From Thermus parvatiensis (GTDB lineage: Bacteria > Deinococcota > Deinococci > Deinococcales > Thermaceae): 64,000 bases of DNA. Positions 36,105 to 46,192 of the stretch are shown here, piece by piece. The notes beneath the pieces were generated by a model. It saw only the letters and a program-made list of their open reading frames with translations, was not told where the DNA came from and made no database searches. The translations under genes were made by a program, and so were the position numbers. Location: positions 620,001 to 684,000 of the forward strand of contig NZ_CP014141.1 in NCBI RefSeq assembly GCF_001535545.1. Direction: 5' to 3'. Within the stretch, counting starts at the first letter, position 1; each line of letters opens with the position of its first letter.

Positions 36105-36967
36105 AAGTATCCCTCCCCTATGCCCAATACTAGCGTGCGCCCTTCCGGGCCCCGGTAGGCGGAGAGGGCCCGGATCACGGGGGCTTCCTCCCCGGCGCGC
36201 GCCAGGGCGGCCAGGGTGGGCCCCGCCCCGCCCACGAAGGCCGCCAAGGCCCCGGCCTCTAGCGCGCCTTCTATCGCCTCCAGGACCCCGGGCATGAGGC
36301 AGGCCCGGTGGGGCTGGTGGAGCCGGTCGCGGCAGGCCTCCCTCAGGGCCTCGAGCCTCCCCGAGGAAAGCGCCGCGGGCCAGAGGGCGCTTCTTGCCAG
36401 GTTGTAGATGGCGTCCTCCAGGGGCACCTCCCGGGGCAAGGCCTCCCGGGCCAAGGGGGTGGGGACCTCGTAGGGGGGGACGGCCAGGACGAAGCGCACC
36501 CCTTCGGGCCTCGGCAGGGGGATGGCCAAGGGGGGTTCGCTCAGGGCGGCCACGAACCCCCCGTAGACCGCCGGGGCCACGTTGTCGGGATGGCCTTCCA
36601 GCCCCGCCGCCACCCGGAAGACCCCCTCCCGCCCAAGCCTCCCCCCGGAAAGGCGGTCCGCCAGGGCCACCCCCGCCACCAGGGCGGCCGAGGAGCTCCC
36701 CATCCCCCGGGCCAGGGGGATGGGGTTGAAGGCCCGCACCCGCAAGGGGAGGGGTTCCAGCCCCAGGGCCCGCATCCCGGCCCGGTACCCCTCGTGGATC
36801 AGGTTGTCCGTGCCTTCCACGTGGCCTTCCCCCTCGTAGAGGAAGGCGTCCTCCGGGGCGGGGTGGGCCTCCACCTCGAGGTAGAGGTCCAGGGCCACCC
36901 CCAAGGCGTCAAAGCCCGAGCCCAGGTTGGCCAGGGTGGCGGGAACGTAGAGGCGGGGGAGGTCCAT
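36089..36967 (-). CDS. thrB: Homoserine kinase
   Basis: 292 residues, GHMP kinase family. Phosphorylates homoserine for threonine synthesis. Motifs: VPATLANLGSGFDALGVAL (motif 1), PLARGMGSSSAALVAGV (ATP loop), EGHPDNVAPAVYGG, and AAFVGGAGPTLAAL (motif 3). A TATATT box lies about 22 nt upstream in the gap after nnr, giving a short leader. The end overlaps the DUF4388 gene start. Confidence 0.95.
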   Translation of the reverse strand: MDLPRLYVPATLANLGSGFDALGVALDLYLEVEAHPAPEDAFLYEGEGHVEGTDNLIHEGYRAGMRALGLEPLPLRVRAFNPIPLARGMGSSSAALVAGVALADRLSGGRLGREGVFRVAAGLEGHPDNVAPAVYGGFVAALSEPPLAIPLPRPEGVRFVLAVPPYEVPTPLAREALPREVPLEDAIYNLARSALWPAALSSGRLEALREACRDRLHQPHRACLMPGVLEAIEGALEAGALAAFVGGAGPTLAALARAGEEAPVIRALSAYRGPEGRTLVLGIGEGYFWKES

Positions 36968-37001
36968 GGCGCCGGGCAAAACCCCACCCGAATATACCAG
37001 G

Positions 37002-38449
37002 CTACCGCGGGAAGAAGGCCGGGGACACCCTTCCCTCCTGGAGGAGCCTCCTTGCCCGGGGGAGGGCCTCCGCCACCTCCCGGGCGAGGAGCCCCACCCC
37101 CTTCTCCTCGGCCAGGAGGTCCCCGGCGAGGCCGTGGAGATAGACCCCAAGCCTGGCCGCGTCAAAAGGCCTAAGCCCCGCGGCCAAGAGGGCGGCGATG
37201 GCTCCTGAAAGCACGTCCCCCGTCCCCCCCGTGGCCAGGGCGGGGTTTCCCGTGGGGTTCACGGAAAGCCTTTCCCCTTCCGCCACCACCGTGGGGTTCC
37301 CCTTGAGGACTACGGCGAGGCCCGTCCGCTCGGCGAGGGCCCGGGCCGCCGTTAGAGGGTCTTTGGCCACTTCCTCGGGGGAAGCCCCAAGGAGCCTCCC
37401 CGCCTCCCCCGCGTGGGGGGTAAGGACGGCGGGGACGCCCGCCTTCCGGTAGGCCTCGGCCACCTCCGGGTGGAGGGCGTCCGCGTCCAAGACGGTGGGA
37501 AGGCGGGCCTCCAGGGCCTTTAGGGCCCACGCCCTCCCCCAGGGCCCCCCGCCCATCCCCACGGCCAGGGCCTCCGCCTTGAGGGGGGAAGGGTTGGGGA
37601 GGGGACGGGGTGGAAGACGGCCTCGAGGGGCTCTAGAGGCGTGCCCTCCGGCGCCACCAGGTGCACGAGCCCCGCCCCCATGCGGTAGGCCCCAAGGGCG
37701 GCGAGGAGGGGCGCCCCGGCGTAGCGGAGGCCCTCCCCCTTATACCCCCCCAGGACCCCCACCCGGCCCACGCTCCCCTTGTGGGCGGTGAGGGGGCGCC
37801 TGGGGAGGAGGGGCCTTAGGGCCTCGGGACTTGCCACCTCGGGAAGGTCCTCCCTTTCCAGGAGGGGCTTGGGCAGGCCGATCTCCGCCAGGTAAAGTTT
37901 CCCACAGGCCTCCCTCTGGAAAAGGTGAGGGGTCTTGAGGGCGGCGAAGGCCACGGTGGCCGTGGCCCGCACGTGGGGGCTAAAGGGGAGGCCCGAGGGG
38001 AGGTCCAGGGCGAGGACGGGGAGGCCTGCCCGGTTCACCCGCTCCACGAGTTCGGCGTAAAAGTCCGTGAGGGGCCCTTTAAGACCGGTGCCGAAGAGGG
38101 CGTCCACCACCACCTCCCCCTCCCGGAAGGAAGCTTCCTCCAGGGGCCTTACCTCCACCCCGTGGGCGAGGAGGGCCTGGAGGGCGAGGAGGGCGTCCCC
38201 GGTTTGGCCCCCTGCGGCATAGACCCGCACCCCTACCCCCTCCAGGAGGAGGTGGCGGGCGAGGACGAGGCCGTCCCCGCCGTTATTTCCTTTGCCCGCG
38301 AGGACGAGGGCGGGGGCCTTGCCGAAGAGCTCCAGGTAGACCCTCGCCGCCTTCATCCCCGCCCACTCCATGAGAAGGAGGCTCGGGTAGCCCCGCTTCA
38401 CGGCCTTCCGGTCCGCCTCCCGCATGGCCTCGGGGGTGAAGAGCCTCAT
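37002..38449 (-). CDS. nnr: Bifunctional NAD(P)H-hydrate repair enzyme Nnr (one frame break)
   Basis: 482 residues after repair. The N-terminal epimerase domain (VLAGKGNNGGDGLVLARHL, VVDALFGTGLKGP, LALDLPSGL) and C-terminal ADP/ATP-dependent dehydratase (AHKGSVGRVGVLGG, VLDADALH, LTPHAGEAGRLLG, NPALATGGTGDVLSG) repair NADHX/NADPHX, a heat-damage product especially relevant in a thermophile. The frame breaks in a G6 run (37583-37588); a seventh base joins PNPSPLKAEALAVGMGGG. The ATG is 6 nt after TATCCT, overlapping the divergent sirtuin promoter. Confidence 0.94.
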
Positions 38450-38455
38450 GGGTTA

Positions 38456-38465
38456 AGGATACGAT
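38456..38465. promoter_or_regulatory. Overlapping divergent -10 boxes of nnr and the sirtuin
   Basis: AGGATACGAT contains TATCCT on the minus strand (38461-38456) and TACGAT on the plus strand (38460-38465), sharing two bases. Start codons lie 6 nt away on each side (38449 and 38472). Confidence 0.65.
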
Positions 38466-38471
38466 GGGGCC

Positions 38472-39235
38472 ATGGAGCGGTTGGAGGAAGCCCGGAAGCG
38501 CCTGGAGGAGGCGAGGCGGGTGGCGGTCCTCACGGGGGCGGGCATCTCCAAGCCCTCCGGCATCCCCACCTTCCGGGACGCCGAAGGGCTTTGGAAAAAC
38601 TTCAACCCCCTGGACTACGCCACCCCCGAGGCCTACGCCCGGGACCCGGAGAAGGTCTGGGCCTGGTACGCCTGGCGCATCCAGAAGGTGCGGGAGGCCA
38701 AGCCCAACCCGGCCCACTACGCCCTCGTGGAGCTGGAGAGGCGCATCCTCTCCCGGGGGGAAGCTTCCTCCTCGTCACCCAGAACGTGGACGGCCTTCAC
38801 GCCCTCGCGGGAAGCCAGAACCTGGTGGAGCTCCACGGCAACCTCCTCAGGGCCCGGTGCGAGGCCTGCGGGAAGCGGTTTCCCTTGCCGGAGGCCTTCG
38901 CCCCGCCCCCCTTCTGCCCGGCCTGCGGCCACCGGGCCCGGCCCGACGTGGTCTGGTTCGGGGAGCTTCTGCCGGAAGGGGCTTGGGAGAGGGCGGAAAG
39001 GGCCTTCGCCGAGGCCGACTTCGCCTTGGTGGTGGGCACCAGCGCCGAGGTGGAGCCCGCGGCCTCCTTGGGCCGGATCGCCTTCGCCTCGGGGGCCTAC
39101 CTGGTGGAGGTGAACCCCGAGCCCACCCCCCTTACCCCCCTCGCCCACCTCTCCTTGCGGACGGGGGCGGTGGAGGGGATGGCGCTACTCCTCCCTCCTC
39201 CCCCGGAAGACCAGGCGGAAGGGTACCTCTCTTAG
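38472..39235 (+). CDS. Sir2 family NAD-dependent protein deacylase (one frame break)
   Basis: 254 residues after repair. Motifs [33 protein letters not shown] (catalytic His), zinc ribbon CEAC...CPAC, and [13 protein letters not shown]. The Tyr/Arg pair typical of desuccinylases is not obvious, so acyl preference is open. The frame breaks in a G6 run (38755-38760); a seventh G gives [15 protein letters not shown]. The 3' end overlaps the convergent der gene by 51 nt. Shares its promoter with the NAD-repair gene nnr, a plausible NAD link. Confidence 0.92.
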
Positions 39236-40480
39236 GCCCAGGTCCTCGCCGATGCGGTTTTTCAGGTAGTTCTCAAAGGCCCGGGTGACGAACTCCGGGT
39301 GGTTCACGAAGAAGACGAAGGTGGGCGGGGCCACCTCGGGCTGGGTGGCGTAGAGGATCTTGAGGGGCTTGCCCTTGAAATTCGGCATCTGCACGCGGCT
39401 CGTCCAGACCGCCACCCAGCGGTTGAGCTCGGCGGTGGGGACGCGGGTCTGGTTGAGTTCGTGAAGGCGCACCGCCTCCCGGAAGATCCGGTCCAGGTTC
39501 TGCCGCGTCAGGGCGGAGGTGAAGACCCGGGGGAGGTGGTCCAGGTGGGCGAGCTTTTCCCGGAGGAGGCGCCGCATCTTGGGGGCGTCCTCCTTGTCCA
39601 CCAGGTCCCACTTGGTGATGACCAAAAGGACGGGCTTGCCCCGGTCCAGGGCCTCGTTGGCGAGCTTGAGCTCCCGGTCCCCTACCTGGAAGGGGTCCAC
39701 CACGAGGAGGACCACGTCCGCCTCGTCCATGGCCCTAAGGCTCCGCCGGATGGCGAGCTCCTCCACGAGGCTTTCGGGCCGCTTGCGGATCCCGGCGGTG
39801 TCCACGAGGACGAAGCGCTGGCCGCCGAAGAAGAACTCCACGTCAATGGCGTCCCGGGTGGTGCCCGGCTCCTCGGAGACGATGACCCGCTCCTCCCCCA
39901 GGATGGCGTTGAGGAGGCTAGACTTCCCGGCGTTGGGCCGGCCCACGATGGCCAGGCGGATGGCCGCCACCTCGGGCTCGGTGTCAATCTGCTTGACGGG
40001 TAGGCGCTGCCAGATGGCCTCCAACAGCTCCTCCAGCCCCCTCGCGTGCTCGCTGGAGGTGGGGATGGGGTCGCCGAAGCCGAGGCCGTAGAGGGGGCCC
40101 AGGTAGAGCTCGTGCTTGGGGTCGTCCACCTTGGTGGCCACGAGGATCACGGGCTTCCCCTTCTTGCGCAGGTACTCGGCCACCTCGTAGTCCGCCTGGG
40201 TGAGCTCGGCCCGCCCGTCCACGGCGAAGAGCACCACCTCGGCGTCCTCCAGGGCCCGGTCCACCTTCTCCTGGATCTTCTTCTCCCACTTGTCCCCGGA
40301 CCAAAGCCCCCCCGTGTCCACCAGGAGGAAGCGGCCCTGTTCGCTTTCCACCACGCCCTCTTTGAGGTCGCGGGTGACCCCGGGCACGTCCGCCACCACC
40401 GCGCTCCGCTTCTTTAGGAGGCGGTTGAAGAGGCTGGATTTGCCCACGTTGGGCCTACCCACGATGACCACCTTGTGCAT
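39185..40480 (-). CDS. der: Ribosome-associated GTPase Der (EngA)
   Basis: 431 residues. Two tandem GTPase domains: VGRPNVGKSSLFN, DVPGVTRD, DTGGLW and ATKVDD in the first; VGRPNAGKSSLLNAIL, EEPGTTRD, DTAGIRK and ITKWDLVD in the second; then the KH-like C-terminal domain (PNFKGKPLKILYATQ). Needed for 50S assembly. The ATG has GGAGGG 5 nt upstream and a 44-nt leader containing a hairpin. The 3' end overlaps the sirtuin gene. Confidence 0.97.
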   Translation of the reverse strand: MHKVVIVGRPNVGKSSLFNRLLKKRSAVVADVPGVTRDLKEGVVESEQGRFLLVDTGGLWSGDKWEKKIQEKVDRALEDAEVVLFAVDGRAELTQADYEVAEYLRKKGKPVILVATKVDDPKHELYLGPLYGLGFGDPIPTSSEHARGLEELLEAIWQRLPVKQIDTEPEVAAIRLAIVGRPNAGKSSLLNAILGEERVIVSEEPGTTRDAIDVEFFFGGQRFVLVDTAGIRKRPESLVEELAIRRSLRAMDEADVVLLVVDPFQVGDRELKLANEALDRGKPVLLVITKWDLVDKEDAPKMRRLLREKLAHLDHLPRVFTSALTRQNLDRIFREAVRLHELNQTRVPTAELNRWVAVWTSRVQMPNFKGKPLKILYATQPEVAPPTFVFFVNHPEFVTRAFENYLKNRIGEDLGLREVPFRLVFRGRREE

Positions 40481-40497
40481 GCGCCCTCCACGAAAAG

Positions 40498-40517
40498 GGG
40501 TGGGGAAGGCCCCACCC
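40498..40517 (-). promoter_or_regulatory. Terminator-like hairpin in the der leader
   Basis: GGGTGGGG pairs with CCCCACCC (8 bp, 4-nt loop) and, on the minus strand, is followed by TTTT just before the der ribosome binding site. It could attenuate transcription or block ribosome access. Confidence 0.45.
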
Positions 40518-40530
40518 GGCGTTACCCTTT

Positions 40531-40552
40531 AGTGTACCACACGCGGTATACT
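40531..40552. promoter_or_regulatory. Near-symmetric divergent promoter of der and the PlsC gene
   Basis: AGTGTACC, 6 nt, GGTATACT: 7 of 8 positions are symmetric. TACACT faces der and TATACT faces the PlsC gene. The layout repeats that at 20194-20217. Confidence 0.6.
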
Positions 40553-40562
40553 CCTAGGAGGC

Positions 40563-41141
40563 ATGCAGAAGCTCGCCCGCTTTCTCCTGAGGCTTTTCGG
40601 CTGGGAGCTTAAGGTCGCGCCTCCTCCTTCGCGGAAGTACGTCCTTATCGGCGCCCCCCACACCTCCAACTGGGACTTCGTGGTGGGCCTTTTGGCCCTT
40701 TGGGGGGCCCGCATCCGCGCCCGCTGGCTGGGCAAGAAGGAGCTCTTCAAGCCCCCCCTCGGCCACCTCATGCGGGCCTTAGGGGGCATCCCCGTGGACC
40801 GTTCCCGGCGGGAGGGCCTCGTGGACCAGGTGGCGGAGATCTTCCGCCGGGAGGAGGAGATCGCCATCCTCATCACCCCGGAGGGGACCCGGGGCAAGGC
40901 CCCCTATTGGCGCACCGGGTTTTACTACATGGCCCTGAAGGCAGGGGTGCCCATCGCCTTGGGGTACGCCGACTTCCGGCGGAAGGAGGTGGGCATCGGG
41001 GGCTACCTCTACCCGACCGGGGACATCCGCCGGGACTTCGCCGCCATCCGGGCCTTCTACCAGGACAAGGTGGGGCTTAGGCCGGAAAAACAGGGACCCA
41101 TCCGCATCCGGGAAGAGGTGGAGGAAGTGGCCTCGGATTAG
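40563..41141 (+). CDS. PlsC-like 1-acylglycerol-3-phosphate acyltransferase family protein
   Basis: 192 residues. Acyltransferase motifs: GAPHTSNWDFV (HX4D), ALGGIPVDRSRR (glycerol-phosphate site) and LITPEGTRGKAPYW. Close to the short bacterial acyltransferases related to PlsC that act on lipids other than lysophosphatidic acid. A good ribosome binding site (TAGGAGG) precedes ATG 40563. A partially hydrophobic N terminus (LARFLLRLFGW) suggests membrane association. Confidence 0.85.
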   Translation: MQKLARFLLRLFGWELKVAPPPSRKYVLIGAPHTSNWDFVVGLLALWGARIRARWLGKKELFKPPLGHLMRALGGIPVDRSRREGLVDQVAEIFRREEEIAILITPEGTRGKAPYWRTGFYYMALKAGVPIALGYADFRRKEVGIGGYLYPTGDIRRDFAAIRAFYQDKVGLRPEKQGPIRIREEVEEVASD

Positions 41142-41182
41142 GGGCGTGCGGCCTTTTCCGGGCTTGACTGGGAAGGGCCTGG

Positions 41183-41188
41183 TAGGAT
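41183..41188 (+). promoter_or_regulatory. -10 box of the DUF4870 gene
   Basis: TAGGAT, 6 nt before the GTG start at 41195; leaderless type. Confidence 0.55.
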
Positions 41189-41194
41189 GTTTTT

Positions 41195-41557
41195 GTGGAA
41201 CAACCCACCCCTTCCGACCAAGAGCGGACCTGGGCGGCTTTGGCCCACCTGGCCCCCCTCGTGGGGTATTTCGTCCTGATCGGCCAGATCCTGGTGCCCC
41301 TGGCCATCCTCCTCTTTGGGCCCAAGACCCCCTTCGTCCAGGCCCACGCCAAGGAGTCCTTGAACGGCCAGATCACCTACACCCTCTACGGGCTTGGGCT
41401 TTTCCTGCTGGCCTTGACCGTGGTGGGGATCGTTTTGGCCTTGCCCTTGGGCCTTGCCCTCTTGGTTTTGGTCCTTTGGAACATGGTCCAGGGGGCCTTG
41501 GCGGCGGGGCGGGGCGAGGTGTACCGCTACGTCCTTATCCTCCGGCTGGTGCCCTAG
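41195..41557 (+). CDS. DUF4870 family small membrane protein
   Basis: 120 residues with three to four hydrophobic segments. The pattern TWAALAHLAPLVGYF, then GPKTPFVQAHAKESLNGQITY, is the conserved core of DUF4870 (Tic20-like) membrane proteins, function unknown. GTG start after TAGGAT. The 3' end overlaps the convergent acpS gene by 23 nt. Confidence 0.8.
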   Translation: MEQPTPSDQERTWAALAHLAPLVGYFVLIGQILVPLAILLFGPKTPFVQAHAKESLNGQITYTLYGLGLFLLALTVVGIVLALPLGLALLVLVLWNMVQGALAAGRGEVYRYVLILRLVP

Positions 41558-41912
41558 CCTCGAGGACCACTACCGCCAGGGCCATCCCCCGCTCGTGGCT
41601 TAGGGTGAGGTGGGCCCGAAGGCCTTCCCTTTCCAGGGCCTGGGCCAGGAAGGGGGCGAAGCGGAGGACGGGCCTTCTCCCCTCCATCCCTACCCAGACC
41701 GCCTTCCAGGGGAGGCTTTCCGGCCAGCACTTCTGGAAGGCCTCCTTGGCCGCAAGGCGGGCGGCGAGGCTCGGGAAGGGGTTTTGGCGGGCGAGGGCGT
41801 AGGCCACCTCCTCCTCGTGAAAAAGCCGCCTCAAGGCCCTCTCCCCGTGGCGGGAAAGGAGCCTTTCCACGCGGGCGATCTCCACCAGGTCGGCCCCCAG
41901 GGCGACGATCAT
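41535..41912 (-). CDS. acpS: Holo-[acyl-carrier-protein] synthase
   Basis: 125 residues, the AcpS size. Transfers phosphopantetheine from CoA to acyl carrier protein. Mg-binding motif GADLVEIARVERLL (Asp8) and LAARLAAKEAFQKC (Glu in the WAAKEA-like motif), LTLSHERGMALAVVVLE at the end. ATG 41912 is 6 nt after TACCAT (41924-41919). Monocistronic. Confidence 0.94.
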   Translation of the reverse strand: MIVALGADLVEIARVERLLSRHGERALRRLFHEEEVAYALARQNPFPSLAARLAAKEAFQKCWPESLPWKAVWVGMEGRRPVLRFAPFLAQALEREGLRAHLTLSHERGMALAVVVLEARAPAGG

Positions 41913-41918
41913 GGGCCC

Positions 41919-41924
41919 ATGGTA
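41919..41924 (-). promoter_or_regulatory. -10 box of acpS
   Basis: TACCAT on the minus strand, 6 nt before ATG 41912. Confidence 0.55.
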
Positions 41925-41955
41925 TCCCTTGAGGCCCCTGGGCCTCCCGTGCTAG

Positions 41956-43334
<1,379 letters not shown>

Positions 43335-43346
43335 GGCCACCCCGTG

Positions 43347-43360
43347 CCGGCTTGCGCCGG
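43347..43360 (-). terminator. Weak GCAA-loop hairpin downstream of aroB
   Basis: CCGGC/GCCGG with a GCAA loop on the minus strand, between the convergent rsmF and aroB genes. Only 5 strong base pairs. Confidence 0.4.
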
Positions 43361-43379
43361 GGTTCCGGGTTGCGGGCGC

Positions 43380-44426
43380 CTAGCGGAGGAGGCCAAGCCC
43401 TTTAAGCTCCTCCCGCCAGGCGGCGAAGGCCTCCCGGAGGAGGCCTTCGGGCAAGGGGCGCACCACAAGCCTCCCCGGGGCCAGGGGCACCACCCAGTGG
43501 AGGCTTTCCGAGACCTTCTTCTTGTCCCGGAGGAGGTAGGGGAGGAGGTCCTCAAAGGCCAAAGGCGGCAGGGGAGGGGGGGAGAGCCAGAGGAGGAGGC
43601 GGCGCACGGGGGGCAAAAGGTCCTCGCCCCCGAGGGCCCTTCCCAGAAGGGCGGCGTAGAGGAGGCCGTAGGCCACGGCCATCCCGTGGGGGAGGGCGTG
43701 GCGGGTTTGGGCCTCCAGGGCGTGGCCCAGGGTGTGGCCGAGGTTTAAAAGGCGCCTTTTTCCCTTCTCCAGGGGGTCTTCCTCGGTGACCCGCACCTTC
43801 ACCGCCACCGCCCTGGCCAAGAAGGCCTCGAGGCGGGGGCTTTGCGGCGTGAGGTCCTCCACCTTGAGAAGGGCCTCGTCCCCGGCGATGAGCCCGTGCT
43901 TGAAGGCCTCCACCAGGCCCTCCTTGAAGGTGGGGAGGGGAAGGGTCTTAAGCGCCCTAAGCTCGGCGTAGACCCCTTGGGGGAAGTGGAAGGCCCCCAC
44001 CAGGTTCTTCCCCTCGGGCAGGTTGATCCCGGTCTTCCCCCCCACGCTCGCGTCCACGATGGCCAAGGTGGTGGTGGGGAAGGCGAGGTAGGCCACCCCC
44101 CGGAGGTAGGTGGCGGCCACGAAGCCGCCCAGGTCCGTGAGGGTCCCGCCCCCCACCACGAGAAGGGTGGCGTTCCGGGGAAGCCCCTTTTCCGCAAGCC
44201 AGGACAGGACCTTCCCGTAGACCTCCAAGGACTTCGCCGCCTCTCCCCCGGGGAGCCCCAGGAGGTGGCGCACGCCCAGGGCCTTCGCCACCTCCTGGGC
44301 GAAGCCCTCCACCCTCCGGTCAAAGAGGAGGGCGGCGGGGCCCGCAAGCGGGGGGACCTCCTTCAGGACCCCTTCCCCCACGAGGATGGGGTAGGGGACG
44401 GGTTCACGCACCTCTAGCCTCTGCAT
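43380..44426 (-). CDS. aroB: 3-dehydroquinate synthase
   Basis: 348 residues; second step of the shikimate pathway, NAD and metal dependent. Motifs: VVGGGTLTDLGGFVAATYLRG split over about 90-110, FPTTTLAIVDASVGGKTG, NLPEGKNLVGAFHFPQ, GLVEAFKHGLI, and zinc ligands in NLGHTLGHALEA and LPHGMAVAYG. The ATG at 44426 lies inside the aroK 3' end (23-nt overlap); GTG 44411 is an alternative. Last gene of aroC-aroK-aroB. Confidence 0.96.
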   Translation of the reverse strand: MQRLEVREPVPYPILVGEGVLKEVPPLAGPAALLFDRRVEGFAQEVAKALGVRHLLGLPGGEAAKSLEVYGKVLSWLAEKGLPRNATLLVVGGGTLTDLGGFVAATYLRGVAYLAFPTTTLAIVDASVGGKTGINLPEGKNLVGAFHFPQGVYAELRALKTLPLPTFKEGLVEAFKHGLIAGDEALLKVEDLTPQSPRLEAFLARAVAVKVRVTEEDPLEKGKRRLLNLGHTLGHALEAQTRHALPHGMAVAYGLLYAALLGRALGGEDLLPPVRRLLLWLSPPPLPPLAFEDLLPYLLRDKKKVSESLHWVVPLAPGRLVVRPLPEGLLREAFAAWREELKGLGLLR

Positions 44427-44958
44427 GGCGCCAGAGCTTCTCCACGATCTCTTCCACCACTTCCTCCACGCGACGCCCGTCGGTGGAGACGTGGATGTGG
44501 GCCTTGCGGTAGACGGGGGCCCGGGCCTCGAGGAGGGTCCGGATCCTCTCCAGGGGGTTTTCCACCTGGAGGAGGGGCCTTTCCCCGGGCTTGCGCATGG
44601 CCCTTTTCAGGATGGTCTCGGGGCTTGCCCATAGGGCCACCACGGGCCCGCGGCCGAGGAGGGCCTTTTGGCTTTCCGGGTCCATGAAGGTTCCCCCGCC
44701 CAGGGAGAGGACCAGGTAGTCCTTTCCCACGAGCTCCCGCACCGCTTCCTTCTCCATCCTGCGGAAGGCCTCCTCCCCGAGGTGGCGGAAGATGTCGGGG
44801 ATGGAGATCCCGGTGCGCCTTTCAATGTAGCGGTCCAGGTCAATGAAGTGGAGCATGAGCGCCCGGGCGAGCTCCCGCCCGATGCGGCTTTTCCCCACCC
44901 CCATGAACCCGGTGAGGGTGACGAAGGTGGCGGGACGGGGAACCTCGAGGCGGGCCAT
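44404..44958 (-). CDS. aroK: Shikimate kinase
   Basis: 184 residues. Walker A LTGFMGVGKSRIG (about 15-27), shikimate-binding FIDLDRYIERRTG, LSLGGGTFM, lid segment KPGERPLLQVENP and adenine loop. ATG 44958 follows GGGAGG directly. It begins 24 nt after aroC and overlaps aroB, an operon of three shikimate-pathway genes. Confidence 0.95.
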   Translation of the reverse strand: MARLEVPRPATFVTLTGFMGVGKSRIGRELARALMLHFIDLDRYIERRTGISIPDIFRHLGEEAFRRMEKEAVRELVGKDYLVLSLGGGTFMDPESQKALLGRGPVVALWASPETILKRAMRKPGERPLLQVENPLERIRTLLEARAPVYRKAHIHVSTDGRRVEEVVEEIVEKLWRHAEARGA

Positions 44959-44982
44959 CCTCCCATCCTACCCGGGCCGGGC

Positions 44983-46134
44983 TCAGTAGGCCCGCACCCG
45001 CTCCCTGTAGCGCTCCACCCGCTCCTGGATCTCCTCCATGGTGTCCCCCCCGAACTTCTCCAGGTAGGCCTGGGCCAGGACGATGGCCGAGAGGGCGCAG
45101 AGGATGACGCTCGCCGCGGGCACCGCCGTGGTGTCGCTTCTCTCCCTGGCGGCGTCCTTGGGCTCGTGGGTCACCACGTCCACGGTGGGAAGGGGCCTCA
45201 TCAGGGTGGCGATGGGCTTGAGGGCGGCCCGGACCACGAGCTCCTCCCCCGTGGTCATGCCCCCTTCCAGCCCCCCTGCCCGGTTGGTCTTCCGATAGAA
45301 GCCCCGCTCCGGGCTCCAGTAGATGGCGTCGTGGACCTCGGAGCCCCGCTTCATGGCGTTCTCAAAGGCGGGGCCGATCTCCACCCCCTTCACCGCCGGG
45401 ATGGAAAGGGCCATCTGGGCCAGCCTTCCGTCCAGCTTCCGGTCCCAGTGGACGTGGCTCCCAAGCCCCGGCACGAGCCCCCGGAAGCGGGCCTCAATGA
45501 CCCCGCCCAGGGTGTCCCCCTCCGCCTTGGCCTGGTCAATGCGGCGGATCGCCTCGGCCTCGGCCTCGGGGTCGGTCATGCGCAGGGGGCTTTCCTCAAT
45601 GCGGGGCACCAGGTCCCAAGAGAAGGGCACCTTGGCCCACACCCCCGCCATCCCCGGCACGTACCCCACCCCCTCCACCCCGAGGAGGGAGAGGAGCTTT
45701 AGGGCCACGGCCCCCACGGCCACCCGCATGGCCGTTTCCCGGGCGCTCGCCCTTTCTAGCACGTCCCTCAGGTCCTTGTGCCCGTACTTCATGCCCCCGG
45801 CGAGGTCGGCGTGGCCCGGCCTGGCCGCGGTCAGGGCCCGTTTCCTGGGCCAGTTCCCCGGGGCGGGGTCCATGATCTCGGCCCAGTTCTTAAAGTCGGC
45901 GTTCTTGATGGCCAGGGCCACGGGAGCGCCCGTGGTGCGCCCGCCCCTCACCCCAGCGCGGAACTCCACCCGGTCGGTCTCAATCACCATGCGCCGGCCC
46001 CGGCCGTAGCCCTTCTGCCGCTTCTCCAGCCAAGGGTTGATGTCCTCCTCGCTGAGGGGAAGCCCGGCGGGAAGCCCTTCAATGATGGCGAGAAGCTCGG
46101 GCCCGTGGGACTCGCCTGCCGTGAGAAACCGCAT
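44983..46134 (-). CDS. aroC: Chorismate synthase
   Basis: 383 residues. FMN-dependent last step to chorismate. Signatures: GESHGPELLAIIEGLPAG, KRQKGYGRGRRM, RPGHADLAGGMKYGHKDLRDVLERASARET split, and AGGLEGGMTTGEELVVRAA. The start is set at ATG 46134 because TACAAT (46146-46141) lies 6 nt before it; an earlier in-frame ATG at 46152 would place the -10 box inside the gene. MRFLTAGESHG is also the usual family opening. Confidence 0.95.
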   Translation of the reverse strand: MRFLTAGESHGPELLAIIEGLPAGLPLSEEDINPWLEKRQKGYGRGRRMVIETDRVEFRAGVRGGRTTGAPVALAIKNADFKNWAEIMDPAPGNWPRKRALTAARPGHADLAGGMKYGHKDLRDVLERASARETAMRVAVGAVALKLLSLLGVEGVGYVPGMAGVWAKVPFSWDLVPRIEESPLRMTDPEAEAEAIRRIDQAKAEGDTLGGVIEARFRGLVPGLGSHVHWDRKLDGRLAQMALSIPAVKGVEIGPAFENAMKRGSEVHDAIYWSPERGFYRKTNRAGGLEGGMTTGEELVVRAALKPIATLMRPLPTVDVVTHEPKDAARERSDTTAVPAASVILCALSAIVLAQAYLEKFGGDTMEEIQERVERYRERVRAY

Positions 46135-46140
46135 GGGGAC

Positions 46141-46146
46141 ATTGTA
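46141..46146 (-). promoter_or_regulatory. -10 box of aroCKB (sets the aroC start)
   Basis: TACAAT on the minus strand, 6 nt before ATG 46134. Confidence 0.6.
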
Positions 46147-46153
46147 GGCCAAA

Positions 46154-46173
46154 GGGGGGCCCGCAGGCCCCCC
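46154..46173 (-). terminator. Terminator of the pil operon
   Basis: GGGGGGCC pairs with GGCCCCCC around a 4-nt loop, 20 nt past the pilQ stop and just upstream of the aroC -10 box. Confidence 0.7.
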
Positions 46174-46192
46174 TTGCGGAACGCCCGGCCTC

